64,000 nt of DNA, from contig CAVOYU010000015.1 of the NCBI GenBank assembly GCA_963700775.1, positions 62,001 through 126,000 on the forward strand, given 5' to 3'. Shown here piece by piece: positions 17,890 through 31,695 of this stretch. Both the position numbers and the translations under genes were made by a program. Origin of the DNA: Thermohalobaculum sp963700775. Lineage in GTDB: Bacteria; Pseudomonadota; Alphaproteobacteria; Rhodobacterales; Rhodobacteraceae. Positions within the stretch are counted from its first letter, which is position 1; every line of letters begins with the position of its first letter. Under the pieces are notes generated by a model. That model worked only from the letters and a program-made list of their open reading frames with translations. It was not told the origin of the DNA and did not search any database.

Positions 17890-20568
17890 ATGCTGCTCGA
17901 CACGCCGACGGCCGGAGCCAGGCTCGCGCCTGCCGCCGCTGACGGGGCCGCCGAGCTGCTCGCCGGCCTTCTCGCCGAGGTGATCCGGGCCCAGGAGCCG
18001 CGGCTCGCCCGGCTGTTCGCCGATCCGGACAGCATCCCCGCCGACGATCCGGACCTGCTGATCAAGGCGCTGCAGGCGATCGGCCTGCGATTGCAGATGG
18101 ACCGGATCGCCGAGGAGAGCCTGCAGATGCGCCGGCGCCGGGCCGCGGAAATCTCCGGCGGACCCGACCATGTGATCGGCTCGTTCAGCCACGCGCTCGG
18201 CGAAGCGGCGGCGATGCGGATCGGCGGCGAAGCCATCGCGGGCGCGCTGGCGCAGTTCCAGGTCTCGCCGACCCTCACGGCCCACCCGACCGAGGCCAAG
18301 CGCGTCACGGTGCTGGAGTGCCTGCGCCGGATCTATCTGAAGCTCGTCGAGCTCGAGGCCTCGCGCTGGACCCCGCGCGAGCGCGAGGCGCTGATCGGCC
18401 AGGTGCGCGGCGAGATCGAGATGCTGTGGCTGACCGGCGAGCTCCGCTTCGACCGGCCGAGCCTCAGGGACGAGGTCGCCTGGGGGCTTCACTTCTTCAA
18501 CGAGACCCTGTTCGAGGCCGCCGGCGCCGGCTACCGCCAGCTCTCCCGGGCCCTGGCGCGGCATTGTCCGGAGGCCGGGATCGAGGTGCCCGCCTTCTTC
18601 CGCTTCGCCTCCTGGATCGGCGGCGACCGGGACGGCAACCCAAACGTCACCGCCGCGGTCACCCGCTGGACCCTTCAGGCGCAGCGTCGTAACGCCCTCG
18701 AGCGCTATGGCGAGGAGGTCGCGCGGCTGGTGCGCGTCCTCAGCGTCAGCGACCGGGTTCAGCCGGTCCCGGACGCCTTCCGGCGCACCCTTGCGGCGGC
18801 GCTGTCCGCATCGGGCGAGGGCGAGGCGATCGCGGCGCGCAACCCGCACGAGCCGTTCCGACAGATGCTGTCGGCCATCGGGCTGCGGCTCCGGGCGAGC
18901 GTGGGTCTGGCCGGCGTCCAGGCGGTGCCGTATCGGGGGCCCGCCGAGCTTATGGCCGATCTCGAGGCGGTGTGCGCGGGCCTCTCGGCGATGGGCGCCG
19001 GAACCGTCGCCCGGGGCGAGGTGCTGCCGCTGGTCCGCGAGGTCGCCACCTTCGGCTTCCGCACCGCGGCGCTCGACATCCGGCAGAACTCGACGGTGAT
19101 CAACCGGGTGGTGCGCGAGCTGATGGGCGACGGCGCACCGGAACCCGGCGGCGAGGGCTGGGCGGCGCTGCTGCGGGCCGGGCTTTCGGGTGACGCCCCC
19201 GCAGCTCCCGACGTGGCGGCGCTCTCGGACGAGGCGCGCGAGACCATCGAGCTGTTCCGCCTGATCGGCGAGCGGCGCGACGATCCGGAGGCGATCGGCG
19301 CCTTCATCCTCTCGATGACCACCTCGGCCGAGGACCTGCTGGCGGTCCACTGGCTGGCGCACCGGTTCTGCGAGGGCCGCCCGCCCGCCATCGTGCCGCT
19401 GTTCGAGACCATCGAGGATCTCAGCCGGGCGGTGCCGGTGCTCGAGACGGTGCTGTCGGTCCCGGCGGTGCGGGCCGATCTCGCCGCGCGCGGCGACCGG
19501 ATCGAGGTCATGCTCGGCTACTCGGATTCGAACAAGGACGGCGGCTTCCTGACCTCGGTCTGGGAGCTCGCCAAGGCCCAGCGCGCCATCGTCGCCGCCT
19601 GCGCCGACCGGGGGATCTCGGTTCGCTTCTTCCATGGCAGGGGCGGCTCGGTCAGCCGGGGCGGGGCGCCCACGGGACGCGCCATCGCCGCCCAGCCGGC
19701 CGAGACCGTCAACGGCCAGATGCGGGTCACCGAGCAGGGCGAGGTGGTCTCCGGCAAGTACTCGAACCGGGGCACGGCCAGCTACCAGCTCGAGCTTCTG
19801 GGGGCCAGCGTGCTGGCGCACACCCTGAAGTCGCCGCACGAATCGCGCGCCGGCGACGCGGCCGATTTCGTCGCCATCATGGACGGCCTGTCGTCCGCGA
19901 GCCACCGGGCCTACCGCGACCTAGTGCTGGGCGAGGGCTTCCTCGACTACTTCCAGGCCGCGAGCCCGGTCGAGGAACTGGCGCTCCTGAAGATCGGCTC
20001 GCGCCCGGCGCGCCGATTCGGAGCGCGCGGGATCGAGGACCTGCGGGCTATCCCCTGGGTCTTCGCCTGGAGCCAGAACCGGCACCTGCTGACCGGCTGG
20101 TACGGGCTCGGCACCGCGCTCGACCGGTTCCGCTGGGACCACGGCCGTGCGGGGGCGGCGGAGCTGCGCACCATGTTCGCCCGGTCGCGGGTGTTCCGGC
20201 TGGTGCTCGACGAGGTCGAGAAGACCCTGTTCCAGGCCGATCTCGACATCGCCGCGCTCTATGCCGGGCTGGTGCCGGACGAGACGCTGCGCAGGCGCGT
20301 GCTGGCGAAGCTGCGCGAGGAATACGCCCTGACCCGGAGCCGGCTGCTGGAGATCACCGGCGAGGCGGATCTGGCCGAGCGCTTCCCGGCTTTCCGTGAC
20401 CGCATCGGCGGCGGCCGCGGGATGATCGACCGCTGCAACCGCTGGCAGGTCGGGCTGCTCGCGCACTACCGGGCCGCGCCCGAGGACAGCGACGAGAAGC
20501 GCCGGGTGCGGGTGCCCCTGCTTCTCAGCATGAACTGCATCGCCGCCGGGCTCGGCTGGACCGGCTGA
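17890..20568 (+). CDS. ppc: Phosphoenolpyruvate carboxylase
   Basis: An 892-residue Ppc that carboxylates phosphoenolpyruvate to oxaloacetate. The three catalytic signatures are intact: the histidine motif LTAHPTEAKR, GYSDSNKDGGFLTS, and the glycine loop FHGRGGSVSRGGAP; DRDGNPNVT is also present. The C-terminus ends SMNCIAAGLGWTG. In the serine cycle it supplies oxaloacetate that is reduced to malate for MtkAB and Mcl, so the four genes form a route. It starts 59 bp after mtkB with AAGGAGGGGAGG upstream. It is convergent with the LuxR-type gene (6 bp). Confidence 0.95.
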   Translation: MLLDTPTAGARLAPAAADGAAELLAGLLAEVIRAQEPRLARLFADPDSIPADDPDLLIKALQAIGLRLQMDRIAEESLQMRRRRAAEISGGPDHVIGSFSHALGEAAAMRIGGEAIAGALAQFQVSPTLTAHPTEAKRVTVLECLRRIYLKLVELEASRWTPREREALIGQVRGEIEMLWLTGELRFDRPSLRDEVAWGLHFFNETLFEAAGAGYRQLSRALARHCPEAGIEVPAFFRFASWIGGDRDGNPNVTAAVTRWTLQAQRRNALERYGEEVARLVRVLSVSDRVQPVPDAFRRTLAAALSASGEGEAIAARNPHEPFRQMLSAIGLRLRASVGLAGVQAVPYRGPAELMADLEAVCAGLSAMGAGTVARGEVLPLVREVATFGFRTAALDIRQNSTVINRVVRELMGDGAPEPGGEGWAALLRAGLSGDAPAAPDVAALSDEARETIELFRLIGERRDDPEAIGAFILSMTTSAEDLLAVHWLAHRFCEGRPPAIVPLFETIEDLSRAVPVLETVLSVPAVRADLAARGDRIEVMLGYSDSNKDGGFLTSVWELAKAQRAIVAACADRGISVRFFHGRGGSVSRGGAPTGRAIAAQPAETVNGQMRVTEQGEVVSGKYSNRGTASYQLELLGASVLAHTLKSPHESRAGDAADFVAIMDGLSSASHRAYRDLVLGEGFLDYFQAASPVEELALLKIGSRPARRFGARGIEDLRAIPWVFAWSQNRHLLTGWYGLGTALDRFRWDHGRAGAAELRTMFARSRVFRLVLDEVEKTLFQADLDIAALYAGLVPDETLRRRVLAKLREEYALTRSRLLEITGEADLAERFPAFRDRIGGGRGMIDRCNRWQVGLLAHYRAAPEDSDEKRRVRVPLLLSMNCIAAGLGWTG

Positions 20569-20574
20569 GCCCGC

Positions 20575-21201
20575 CTAGCCCTCCGCCCGCTGCAGGAACT
20601 GCGCCACCGCGGTGGCCCGGTTCGGCACCCCCAGCTTGTCGTAGATCAGCTTCAGGTGATACTTGACCGTGTTCTCCGAGATCCCCAGCCGCGACGAGAT
20701 CTGGGTGTTGCTCCAGCCCTGGGCCAGCGCCTTCAGCACCTCGCGCTCGCGCCGGGTGAGCTGCTCGAAGGGATCGGCGCGCAGGGCGGAGAAGTCGACA
20801 TAGGGAAAACTCACCCGGCCCTGCGCCACGCTTGAGAGCACCGCGACCAGCGCCTCGGGCGGGTCGTCCTCGGTGATGCAGCCCCAGGCGCCGCCCTGCA
20901 TGGCGTCGCGCACCAGCGCCGCGCGCAGCGCCGGCAGGCGGACGATGACCCTGATGCCGGAACGCTTCGAGCGGACCCACTGCAGCAGGCGGCCCATCGC
21001 CGTCTCGACCGGGCTCTCGGCCAGGATGACGATCGCGGCCGCGTCCGGCCCGGAGTGCGGCCCGGAGTCCGGCCCGGCCCGGCGGATGAATTCCGGCACG
21101 TCCCCGGCCGCGCTGCACAGGGTGAACCCGCCGCCGCCCTCGAGCACGGTTCGCAAGGTGCCCACGAACCAGGCACCGCCGCCGATCACGGCTACCTTCA
21201 C
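20575..21201 (-). CDS. LuxR/NarL-family regulator with degenerate receiver
   Basis: A 208-residue protein. The C-terminal third is a clear LuxR/GerE HTH (LTRREREVLKALAQGWSNTQISSRLGISENTVKYHLKLIYDKLGV). The N-terminal 120 residues resemble a response-regulator receiver in outline (VAVIGGGAWFVGTLRTVLEGG...), but the usual phosphoacceptor position reads VILAESPVE, with no aspartate, and the N-terminal acidic pair is missing too. The GTG start at 21201 follows a GGAGG at suitable spacing. No histidine kinase is nearby. Convergent with ppc; control of the serine-cycle genes is only a possibility. Confidence 0.85.
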   Translation of the reverse strand: MKVAVIGGGAWFVGTLRTVLEGGGGFTLCSAAGDVPEFIRRAGPDSGPHSGPDAAAIVILAESPVETAMGRLLQWVRSKRSGIRVIVRLPALRAALVRDAMQGGAWGCITEDDPPEALVAVLSSVAQGRVSFPYVDFSALRADPFEQLTRREREVLKALAQGWSNTQISSRLGISENTVKYHLKLIYDKLGVPNRATAVAQFLQRAEG

Positions 21202-21375
21202 CCGGGTGCCTCCGTCCTGCACAGGTTGCAGTCCGGGGCACCCTAACGTCAAATGCCCGTTAAAATGAATTTTGTTTTCCTTGCGCACCATGAAGACAAT
21301 CTTCAGGCCGGCGGCGTTGACCGCGATCGGTTTATCGCAATCATGGCCACCATCGACCGGCTGCGGGAGCGGGAA

Positions 21376-22521
21376 ATGCGTGCCTCGATTGTGATCTCGG
21401 CACTCGTTGCCGTGCTGGTGGGCTTCGGCGGCTCGGTGGCGATCGTCCTGTCGGCGGCACGGGCGGTGGGCGCCAGCCCGGCCGAGACCTCGTCCTGGAT
21501 CGCGGCGCTTTGCCTCTCGATGATGGCGACCACGGCCTATCTGAGCGTCCGGACCCGGATGCCGGTGATCACCGCCTGGTCGACGCCGGGCGCTGCGCTG
21601 ATCGCCGCGACCTCGGATGTCAGCCTGCCGGCCGCGGTCGGCGCGTTCTTCTGCGCCGCGGCGCTGATCCTGCTGACGGCGGCCTCGCGCCGGCTGGGGG
21701 ACGCCATCGGACGGATCCCGACCCCGATCGCCGCCGCCATGCTGGCGGGGGTGCTGTTCACCTTCGTCACCGCCCTGTTCGGGCACCTGCAAACCAGCGC
21801 TGGGCTGGTGCTGCCGCTGCTGGCCGCCTTCGTCGTGCTGCGCGTCTTCTCGCCCACCTGGGCGGTATTGGCGGTCCTCGGCCTGGGCATCGCCCTGTCC
21901 TACGGTCTCGGGATGACCCGGCCGATCCAGGCGCTCGCCATCTCCGAGTTCCGCTGGACCACGCCGGTCTTCGATCCGACGGTATTCCTCGGGCTGGGCG
22001 TGCCGCTCTATCTGGTGACCATGGCGTCGCAGAACCTGCCGGGCTTCGCCGTGCTGCGGGCCGCCGGCTATGCGCCGCCGACCCGGATGATCCTCGGCGT
22101 CACCGGCCTCGCCTCGGCGCTGACCGCGGGGTTCGGGGCGCACACCTCGAACCTGGCGGCGATCACCGCCTCGATCTGCACCGGGCCGGACACCCACCCG
22201 GACCCGGCGAAGCGCTGGCTGAGCGGCCCGTTCTACGCCGCGGGCTACGGCGCGCTCGCCCTCTGCGGCGCCTCGATCATCGCGGTGTTTTCCAGCTTTC
22301 CTGACGCGCTGATCGCCGGCATCGCCGGCATCGCCCTGCTGGGTCCGCTGGTCGGCGCCGCCGGGGCGGCCTTCGCGGGGGAGGAGCAGCGCTTCGCGGC
22401 GGTGGTGACCTTCGGCATCACCGCCTCGGGGATCAGCGCCTTCGGCATCGGCGCGGCGTTCTGGGGCCTGGTCGCGGGCCTGGCGGTGCTGGCGGTCGAG
22501 CGGCTCCGCCCCGGCCGCTGA
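21376..22521 (+). CDS. BenE-family benzoate/H+ symporter-like permease
   Basis: A 381-residue transporter with about eleven hydrophobic segments. Family features include VGFGGSVAIVLSAARAVGAS at the start, TRMPVITAWSTPGAAL, and the middle motif MASQNLPGFAVLRAAGY followed by TAGFGAHTSNLAAITASICTG. The BenE family carries benzoate or other aromatic acids with protons. I chose the ATG at 21376 because GGGAGCGGGAA lies directly upstream; an in-frame ATG at 21253 or 21343 would add residues not seen in relatives. No aromatic degradation genes are nearby. Confidence 0.85.
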   Translation: MRASIVISALVAVLVGFGGSVAIVLSAARAVGASPAETSSWIAALCLSMMATTAYLSVRTRMPVITAWSTPGAALIAATSDVSLPAAVGAFFCAAALILLTAASRRLGDAIGRIPTPIAAAMLAGVLFTFVTALFGHLQTSAGLVLPLLAAFVVLRVFSPTWAVLAVLGLGIALSYGLGMTRPIQALAISEFRWTTPVFDPTVFLGLGVPLYLVTMASQNLPGFAVLRAAGYAPPTRMILGVTGLASALTAGFGAHTSNLAAITASICTGPDTHPDPAKRWLSGPFYAAGYGALALCGASIIAVFSSFPDALIAGIAGIALLGPLVGAAGAAFAGEEQRFAAVVTFGITASGISAFGIGAAFWGLVAGLAVLAVERLRPGR

Positions 22522-22531
22522 CCGGCCGGGC

Positions 22532-22937
22532 TCAGACCTTCCAGAACACGAAGGCGCCCCAGGCCACCGCGATCGCCAGCGCGCCCCAGAGCGGCGTGCC
22601 GATCAGCGCCAGCCAGCCGAGGAAGATGAAGGCGGACCCCAGCAGCGAGATGAACAGCCGGTCGCCCCGCGTGGTGTCGAGGCCGAGCACGCCACAGCGC
22701 GGCGCGCCGCCGGGCGAGCGCCATTCCAGGGCGCCCATCAGGGCGATGGCGGCGAAGACGAAGGCGAAGAAGGCGAGCGTCGCCGGGTCCAGGCCATCCA
22801 GAACCCGTCGAACAGCGGCTCGGTCCAGGAGAAACCGGCCTCCTTCGGCTTGCCCACATTGGCCCAGCCCCCGGTCGTCTGCGCGGCGGCCAGCGCCGGG
22901 AGGAGGACGGCAGGCGCGGCGATGATCGCCCTCCGCA

Positions 22938-22938
<1 letters not shown>
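22532..22938 (-). CDS. glpU: DUF2160 membrane protein of the glycerol transporter, one frameshift
   Basis: The last gene of the glycerol ABC operon, like GlpU of Rhizobium (function unknown, small membrane protein). The repaired 135-residue product has a signal-like N-terminus (MRRAIIAAPAVLLPALAAAQ), then FDGFWMAWTPATLAFF, and the family core TTRGDRLFISLLGSAFIFLGWLALIG. One base is missing at about 22790 (a run of four C reads as three). Its ATG overlaps the stop of the preceding permease (ATGA). Confidence 0.8.
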
Positions 22939-23742
<804 letters not shown>

Positions 23743-23756
23743 CTCTCATGCCTCCC

Positions 23757-24625
<869 letters not shown>

Positions 24626-25714
24626 CGGGCGTCCTCCCGTGCTCGGCGAGCCAGCCGTCCGCGTAGACCCGGGTGCTGGGCCGGATCGAAGCGGACATGG
24701 ACCGCGCCCTCGGGGATCGCACCTCCGGCCGGCGCCAGCAGGTTGATCGCGGCTGCCATCGGCGCTGAGCTCGACGATCCGGTGGCGCCCGGCATCGGCG
24801 ACCTTGACCACCGCGGCCGGGATGCCGCTCTCGGCGAAGCTCACGTATTCGGGCCGGACCCCGATCTCGAGCCGCCGCGGCGCCGGCGGTGTGGCCGACA
24901 CCGCTCGCCGACCTGGACGTGGCTGGCCGCGGAAGAAGGCGCCGCCGTCGCGCACCTCGCAGGGCAGCACGTTCATGCCGGGCGAGCCGATGAAATGGCC
25001 GACGAAGGTGTGGGCCGGGCGCTCGAACAGCTCGACCGGCGAGCCGATCTGCACGATCTCGCCTTCCTGCATCACCACCACCTGGTCGGCGAAGGTCAGC
25101 GCCTCGGTCTGGTCGTGGGTGACGTAGATCATCGTCACGCCGGACCTTCTGGTGCAGCTCCTTCAGCTTCGAGCGCAGCTTCCATTTGAGATGCGGGTCG
25201 ATCACCGTCAGCGGCTCGTCGAACATGATGACGTTGACGTCGTCGCGCACCAGCCCGCGGCCCAGCGAGATCTTCTGCTTGCTGTCCGCGGCGAGGCCCG
25301 CGGCGCGGGTCTTCAGCATGTCCGAGAGTTCCAGCATCTCGGCGATCTCGCGCACCCGCGCGTCGACCCGGTCCTCGGCCGACGCCCCGGTTCCTCAGCG
25401 GAAAGGCCAGGTTGTCGTAGACGCGTCATGGTGTCGTAGATCACCGGGAACTGGAACACCTGCGCGATGTGGCGCTGGTCCGGCGGCAGCGCGGTCACGT
25501 CGCGCTCGTCGAACAGCACGCGGCCCTCGGTCGGCACCACCAGCCCGGAGATGATGTTGAGCAGCGTCGTCTTCCCGCAGCCCGACGGCCCCAGCAGCGC
25601 ATAGGCGCCGCCGTCCTCCCAGTCGAGGTCGATGCGCTTCAGCGCCCAGTCCGCCTCCGCCTGCGGGTTGGGGTGGTAGCTGTGGCGAAGCGCCTTGAGC
25701 CCGATCTTGGCCAT
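24626..25714 (-). CDS. glpT: Glycerol ABC transporter ATPase 2, five to eight frameshifts
   Basis: ATP-binding subunit with Walker A GPSGCGKTT, Q-loop QVFQFPVIYDTMT, a signature region with KQKISLGRGLVRDD (LSGGQ variant) and Walker B VIMFDEPLTVIDP, then the H-loop YVTHDQTEALTF and a C-terminal regulatory domain (LEIGVRPEYVSF). The start ATG at 25714 has GGGGAGG upstream. Extra bases occur at about 25423, 25380, 25139, 24752 and 24671, and three more are likely near 24900-24925. The stop codon could not be located: the frame after VYADGWLAEHGR runs into glpP. The 3' end given is therefore nominal. Confidence 0.75.
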
Positions 25715-26795
<1,081 letters not shown>

Positions 26796-26969
26796 CGCAC
26801 CGCTTCTCTGGCCTCGCTTGTCCGGCTCCGTCCTGCCGCCCGCCCGGCGGGCGAGCACCGTGCTTTCCGGATTGTCGCACCGCGCGGCACTCGGGGAAAC
26901 ACATTCCGTCAAGATGCCGCCGGGGAGAGGGAGGCTCCCCGGCGGCAGGCGCTTGTCAGGCGCGGCGTA

Positions 26970-28710
<1,741 letters not shown>

Positions 28711-28772
28711 CATCTCCTCCCGATTGGTCTGGTCCGGAGTCCTCCGAACGGCGCGCATGTTCAAACGAAAGT

Positions 28773-28789
28773 CACTTGCGCGTCAAGTG
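28773..28789. promoter_or_regulatory. Candidate GlpR operator in glpV-glpR divergent region
   Basis: CACTTG-CGCGT-CAAGTG is a perfect inverted repeat (6-bp arms, 5-bp spacer) in the 155-bp region between glpV and glpR. Two copies of ATGTTC (28757-28762 and 28790-28795) flank it, and AAACGAAA lies just before it. DeoR-type repressors commonly act in such divergent regions. That GlpR binds here is inference. Confidence 0.4.
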
Positions 28790-28865
28790 AATGTTCCTAT
28801 TCTCTGGCGATGGATGCTCGGCCGCCGGAGTCGGAGGGCCGAGCCTTGTCCGCGGGACCGCTGGA

Positions 28866-29663
28866 ATGCAGATTTCGGAACGGCAAAGCGACATCCTCGC
28901 AAATGCCCGGGCGCACGGCCGGGTGCTGGTCGACGACCTCGCGGTGCAGTTCGCGGTCACGCCCCAGACGATCCGGCGCGATCTCAACGACCTCTGCCAG
29001 CGCGGCCTGCTTGCGCGGGTCCATGGCGGGGCGATGCCGGCGGCCGGGGTCGCGAATGTGAGCTACGAACGGCGGCGCGGCATTTTCGCCGCCGAGAAGG
29101 CGCGGATCGGTGCGGCCGCGGCCGCCTGCATCCCGGACAATTCCTCGCTGATCATCAATATCGGCACCACCACGGAGCAGGTCGCCCGGGCTCTCTACAA
29201 TCATCGCGACCTCGTGGTAATCACCAACAATATCAACGTGGTCAACATCCTCTCCGGCTCGCCGGCCAAGGAGCTTATCCTGACCGGCGGGGTGGTGCGG
29301 CAGGCGGATGGCGGCATCGTCGGCGAGGCCGCCGTCGAGTTCATCCGCCAGTTCCGCGCCGATTCGGCGGTGATCGGCGCCTCGGCGATCGACGAGGACG
29401 GGGCGCTGCTGGACTACGACTACCGCGAGGTATCGGTCGCCCGCGCCATGATCGCCAATGCGCGGCGGGTGATCGTTGTCTCCGACCACCAGAAATTCGC
29501 GCGCTCGGCTCCGGTGCGGATCTGCGACCTGTCGCGGATTGACATGTTCGTCACCGACCGGCCGCCGCCGGTCCGCTTCGCCGAGGCCTGCGAGGCTCAT
29601 GGCGTCGAGCTGGTGGTCACCGATCCGGCTGGTTCGTTTGAACCGGAATCCGAAAATGACTGA
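28866..29663 (+). CDS. glpR: DeoR-family glycerol regulon repressor
   Basis: A 265-residue DeoR protein. The N-terminal HTH reads ILANARAHGRVLVDDLAVQFAVTPQTIRRDLNDLCQRGLLARVHGGAM, the classical family signature, and the sugar-phosphate-binding domain follows (NSSLIINIGTTTEQVARAL, LTGGVVRQADGGIVGEAAVEFIRQF, DYDYREVSVARAMI). Such repressors respond to glycerol-3-phosphate. It is divergent from the glycerol ABC operon and overlaps glpD by eight bases, so it is placed to control both. Confidence 0.92.
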   Translation: MQISERQSDILANARAHGRVLVDDLAVQFAVTPQTIRRDLNDLCQRGLLARVHGGAMPAAGVANVSYERRRGIFAAEKARIGAAAAACIPDNSSLIINIGTTTEQVARALYNHRDLVVITNNINVVNILSGSPAKELILTGGVVRQADGGIVGEAAVEFIRQFRADSAVIGASAIDEDGALLDYDYREVSVARAMIANARRVIVVSDHQKFARSAPVRICDLSRIDMFVTDRPPPVRFAEACEAHGVELVVTDPAGSFEPESEND

Positions 29664-31203
29664 GCCGCGCGGCGACCGGATCTTCGACCTCGCCATCATC
29701 GGCGGCGGCGTCAACGGCTGCGGCATCGCCCGCGACGCGGCCGGGCGCGGGCTGGACGTGCTGCTGTGCGAGCAGGGCGACCTGGCCCAGGCCACCTCTT
29801 CGGCCTCGACCAAGCTCTTCCATGGCGGTCTGCGCTATCTCGAATTCTACGAGTTCCGCCTGGTGCGCGAGGCCCTGATCGAGCGCGAGACCCTGCTCCG
29901 CGCCATGCCGCACATCTCCTGGCCGCTGCGATTCGTGCTGCCGCACCACAAGGGGCTCCGCCCGGCCTGGCTCCTGCGCCTCGGGCTCTTCATCTACGAC
30001 CATCTCGGCGGCCGGAAGATCCTGCCGCCGACCCGGACCATCGATCTCCGGTCCGATCCTGCCGGCAAGCCGCTGAAGGAGGGCTTCGCCCGGGCCTTCG
30101 AGTACTCCGACTGCTGGGTCGAGGATTCCCGCCTCGTGGCGCTGAACGCCCGAGACGCGGCGGCTCGGGGGGCGGAGGTCCTGACCCGCACCCGCTGCGA
30201 ATCGGCCGAGCGCCGGGAGGGCCTCTGGGAGGTGCGCCTCCGCGAGACGGCAACCGGCGAGACCCGGACCGTCCGCGCCCGCGGACTGGTCAACGCCGCC
30301 GGCCCCTGGGTCGACGAGGTGATCCGCACCCGCCTTCGCGCCAACAGCCCGGCCCATATCCGGCTGGTCCGCGGCAGTCACATCGTCACCCGGCGCCTGT
30401 TCGACCACGACCGGCCCTATATCTTCCAGCAGTCGGACGGGCGGATCGTCTTCGCCATCCCCTACGAGACCGACTTCACCCTGATCGGAACCACCGATGC
30501 GGACCACCACGGGAATCCGGGCGACCCGGTCTGCACCCCGGAGGAGGCCGACTATCTCCGCCATGCGGTCAACGGCTACTTCCGGACCGAGATCGGGCCC
30601 GAGGATGTCGTCTGGACCTATTCCGGCGTCCGGCCGCTCTATGACGACGGTGCCAGCTCGGCCACCCAGGCGACCCGGGACTATGTGCTGAAGGTATCCG
30701 GCGCCGAGGGCGAGGCGCCACTCCTGAACGTCTTCGGAGGCAAGATCACCACCTACCGCCGGCTGGCGGAGGCGGCTCTTGCCAGGCTCGCGGACCGGTT
30801 CCCGCAGATGACGGCGAAATGGACCGCCGGCGTGCCCCTGCCCGGTGGCGACTTTCCGGTCGACGGCGTGCCGGAGCTGATCGCCCGGCTGCGCGCCGCC
30901 CACCCTTTCCTGGACGAGTCCTTCGCTTGCCGGCTGGTGCGCGCCTACGGCACCGAGGCGGCCGACCTGCTCGCGGGCGCGGCGCGCGCCGAGGATCTCG
31001 GCCGCAACTTCGGCTGGAACCTCACCGAGCGCGAGGTCGGCTGGCTGATCGAGAAGGAATGGGCGCGCACCGCAGCCGACGTGCTCTGGCGGCGCAGCAA
31101 GCTGGGCCTCCGGCTCACCGCCGCGGAAGCCGCGGACCTCGACGACTGGATGCGCGACCGACTGGCGTCGGTGCAGGGCGGCGCGGCGCTGGCGAAAGGC
31201 TGA
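29656..31203 (+). CDS. glpD: Aerobic glycerol-3-phosphate dehydrogenase
   Basis: A 515-residue FAD enzyme at the inner membrane that oxidises glycerol-3-phosphate to dihydroxyacetone phosphate and reduces quinone. The dinucleotide motif is DLAIIGGGVNGCGIARDAAGRG; TSSASTKLFHGGLRYLE and GLVNAAGPWVDEV are typical, and the C-terminal DAO_C domain (RRSKLGLRLTAAEA) is complete. The ATG at 29656 overlaps the glpR stop (ATGACTGA). No glpK lies in the window. Confidence 0.96.
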   Translation: MTEPRGDRIFDLAIIGGGVNGCGIARDAAGRGLDVLLCEQGDLAQATSSASTKLFHGGLRYLEFYEFRLVREALIERETLLRAMPHISWPLRFVLPHHKGLRPAWLLRLGLFIYDHLGGRKILPPTRTIDLRSDPAGKPLKEGFARAFEYSDCWVEDSRLVALNARDAAARGAEVLTRTRCESAERREGLWEVRLRETATGETRTVRARGLVNAAGPWVDEVIRTRLRANSPAHIRLVRGSHIVTRRLFDHDRPYIFQQSDGRIVFAIPYETDFTLIGTTDADHHGNPGDPVCTPEEADYLRHAVNGYFRTEIGPEDVVWTYSGVRPLYDDGASSATQATRDYVLKVSGAEGEAPLLNVFGGKITTYRRLAEAALARLADRFPQMTAKWTAGVPLPGGDFPVDGVPELIARLRAAHPFLDESFACRLVRAYGTEAADLLAGAARAEDLGRNFGWNLTEREVGWLIEKEWARTAADVLWRRSKLGLRLTAAEAADLDDWMRDRLASVQGGAALAKG

Positions 31204-31204
31204 C

Positions 31205-31236
31205 GCATCGATCCGGGTCTTCGACCCCAGCGATGC
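31205..31236 (+). terminator. Hairpin downstream of glpD
   Basis: Immediately after the glpD stop, GCATCG (31205-31210) pairs with CGATGC (31231-31236), and an inner GGGTC-TTC-GACCC stem (31215-31227) stacks inside. It is a stable imperfect hairpin without a clear T run, so terminator function is uncertain. Confidence 0.4.
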
Positions 31237-31260
31237 GCGATCCCGGACGGGAGGTGGCGG

Positions 31261-31680
31261 ATGGCTGAACTCACGGGGCGCTGCATGTGCGGCGCGATCA
31301 GGTGGTCCCACCCTGGACCGGCGATCCGGAACCTGGTCTGTCACTGCCGGGACTGCCAGCGCGCCACCTCGGCGCCCTTCACGGCGTTCATCGGCCTGGC
31401 GCCGGAGGCGCTCTGCTGGACCGGCGCGCCCGATCACTACCAGAGCTCGCCGGGGACCTGGCGCGGCTTCTGCCGCACCTGCGGCAGCCGCCTCTACTTC
31501 CGCTCGGAGAAATGGCCGGCCGAGATCCACCTGCACGCGGCGACGCTCGACGACCCGGAGCTGCACCGCCCGGACCGCCATGTCTGTGTCGCCTCCAGCC
31601 CCGGCTGGCTCCACCTGGCCGACGGCCTTCCGAGGCACGACGGGTTCCATGCCAACCCCGCCGGCCCGGAAGCCGACTGA
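31261..31680 (+). CDS. GFA/CENP-V family zinc protein
   Basis: A 139-residue protein of the glutathione-dependent formaldehyde-activating (GFA) fold. The zinc ligands are in the expected order: GRCMCGAIRW, then NLVCHCRDCQRATSAPF, and a further FCRTCGSRLYF. GFA proteins are a broad family; formaldehyde activation is proven for few. Its company with a carboxymuconolactone decarboxylase-like gene (16 bp on) and a mandelate racemase-like gene suggests one operon for a small organic substrate. Confidence 0.88.
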   Translation: MAELTGRCMCGAIRWSHPGPAIRNLVCHCRDCQRATSAPFTAFIGLAPEALCWTGAPDHYQSSPGTWRGFCRTCGSRLYFRSEKWPAEIHLHAATLDDPELHRPDRHVCVASSPGWLHLADGLPRHDGFHANPAGPEAD

Positions 31681-31695
31681 AGAAAGGGACCGACC

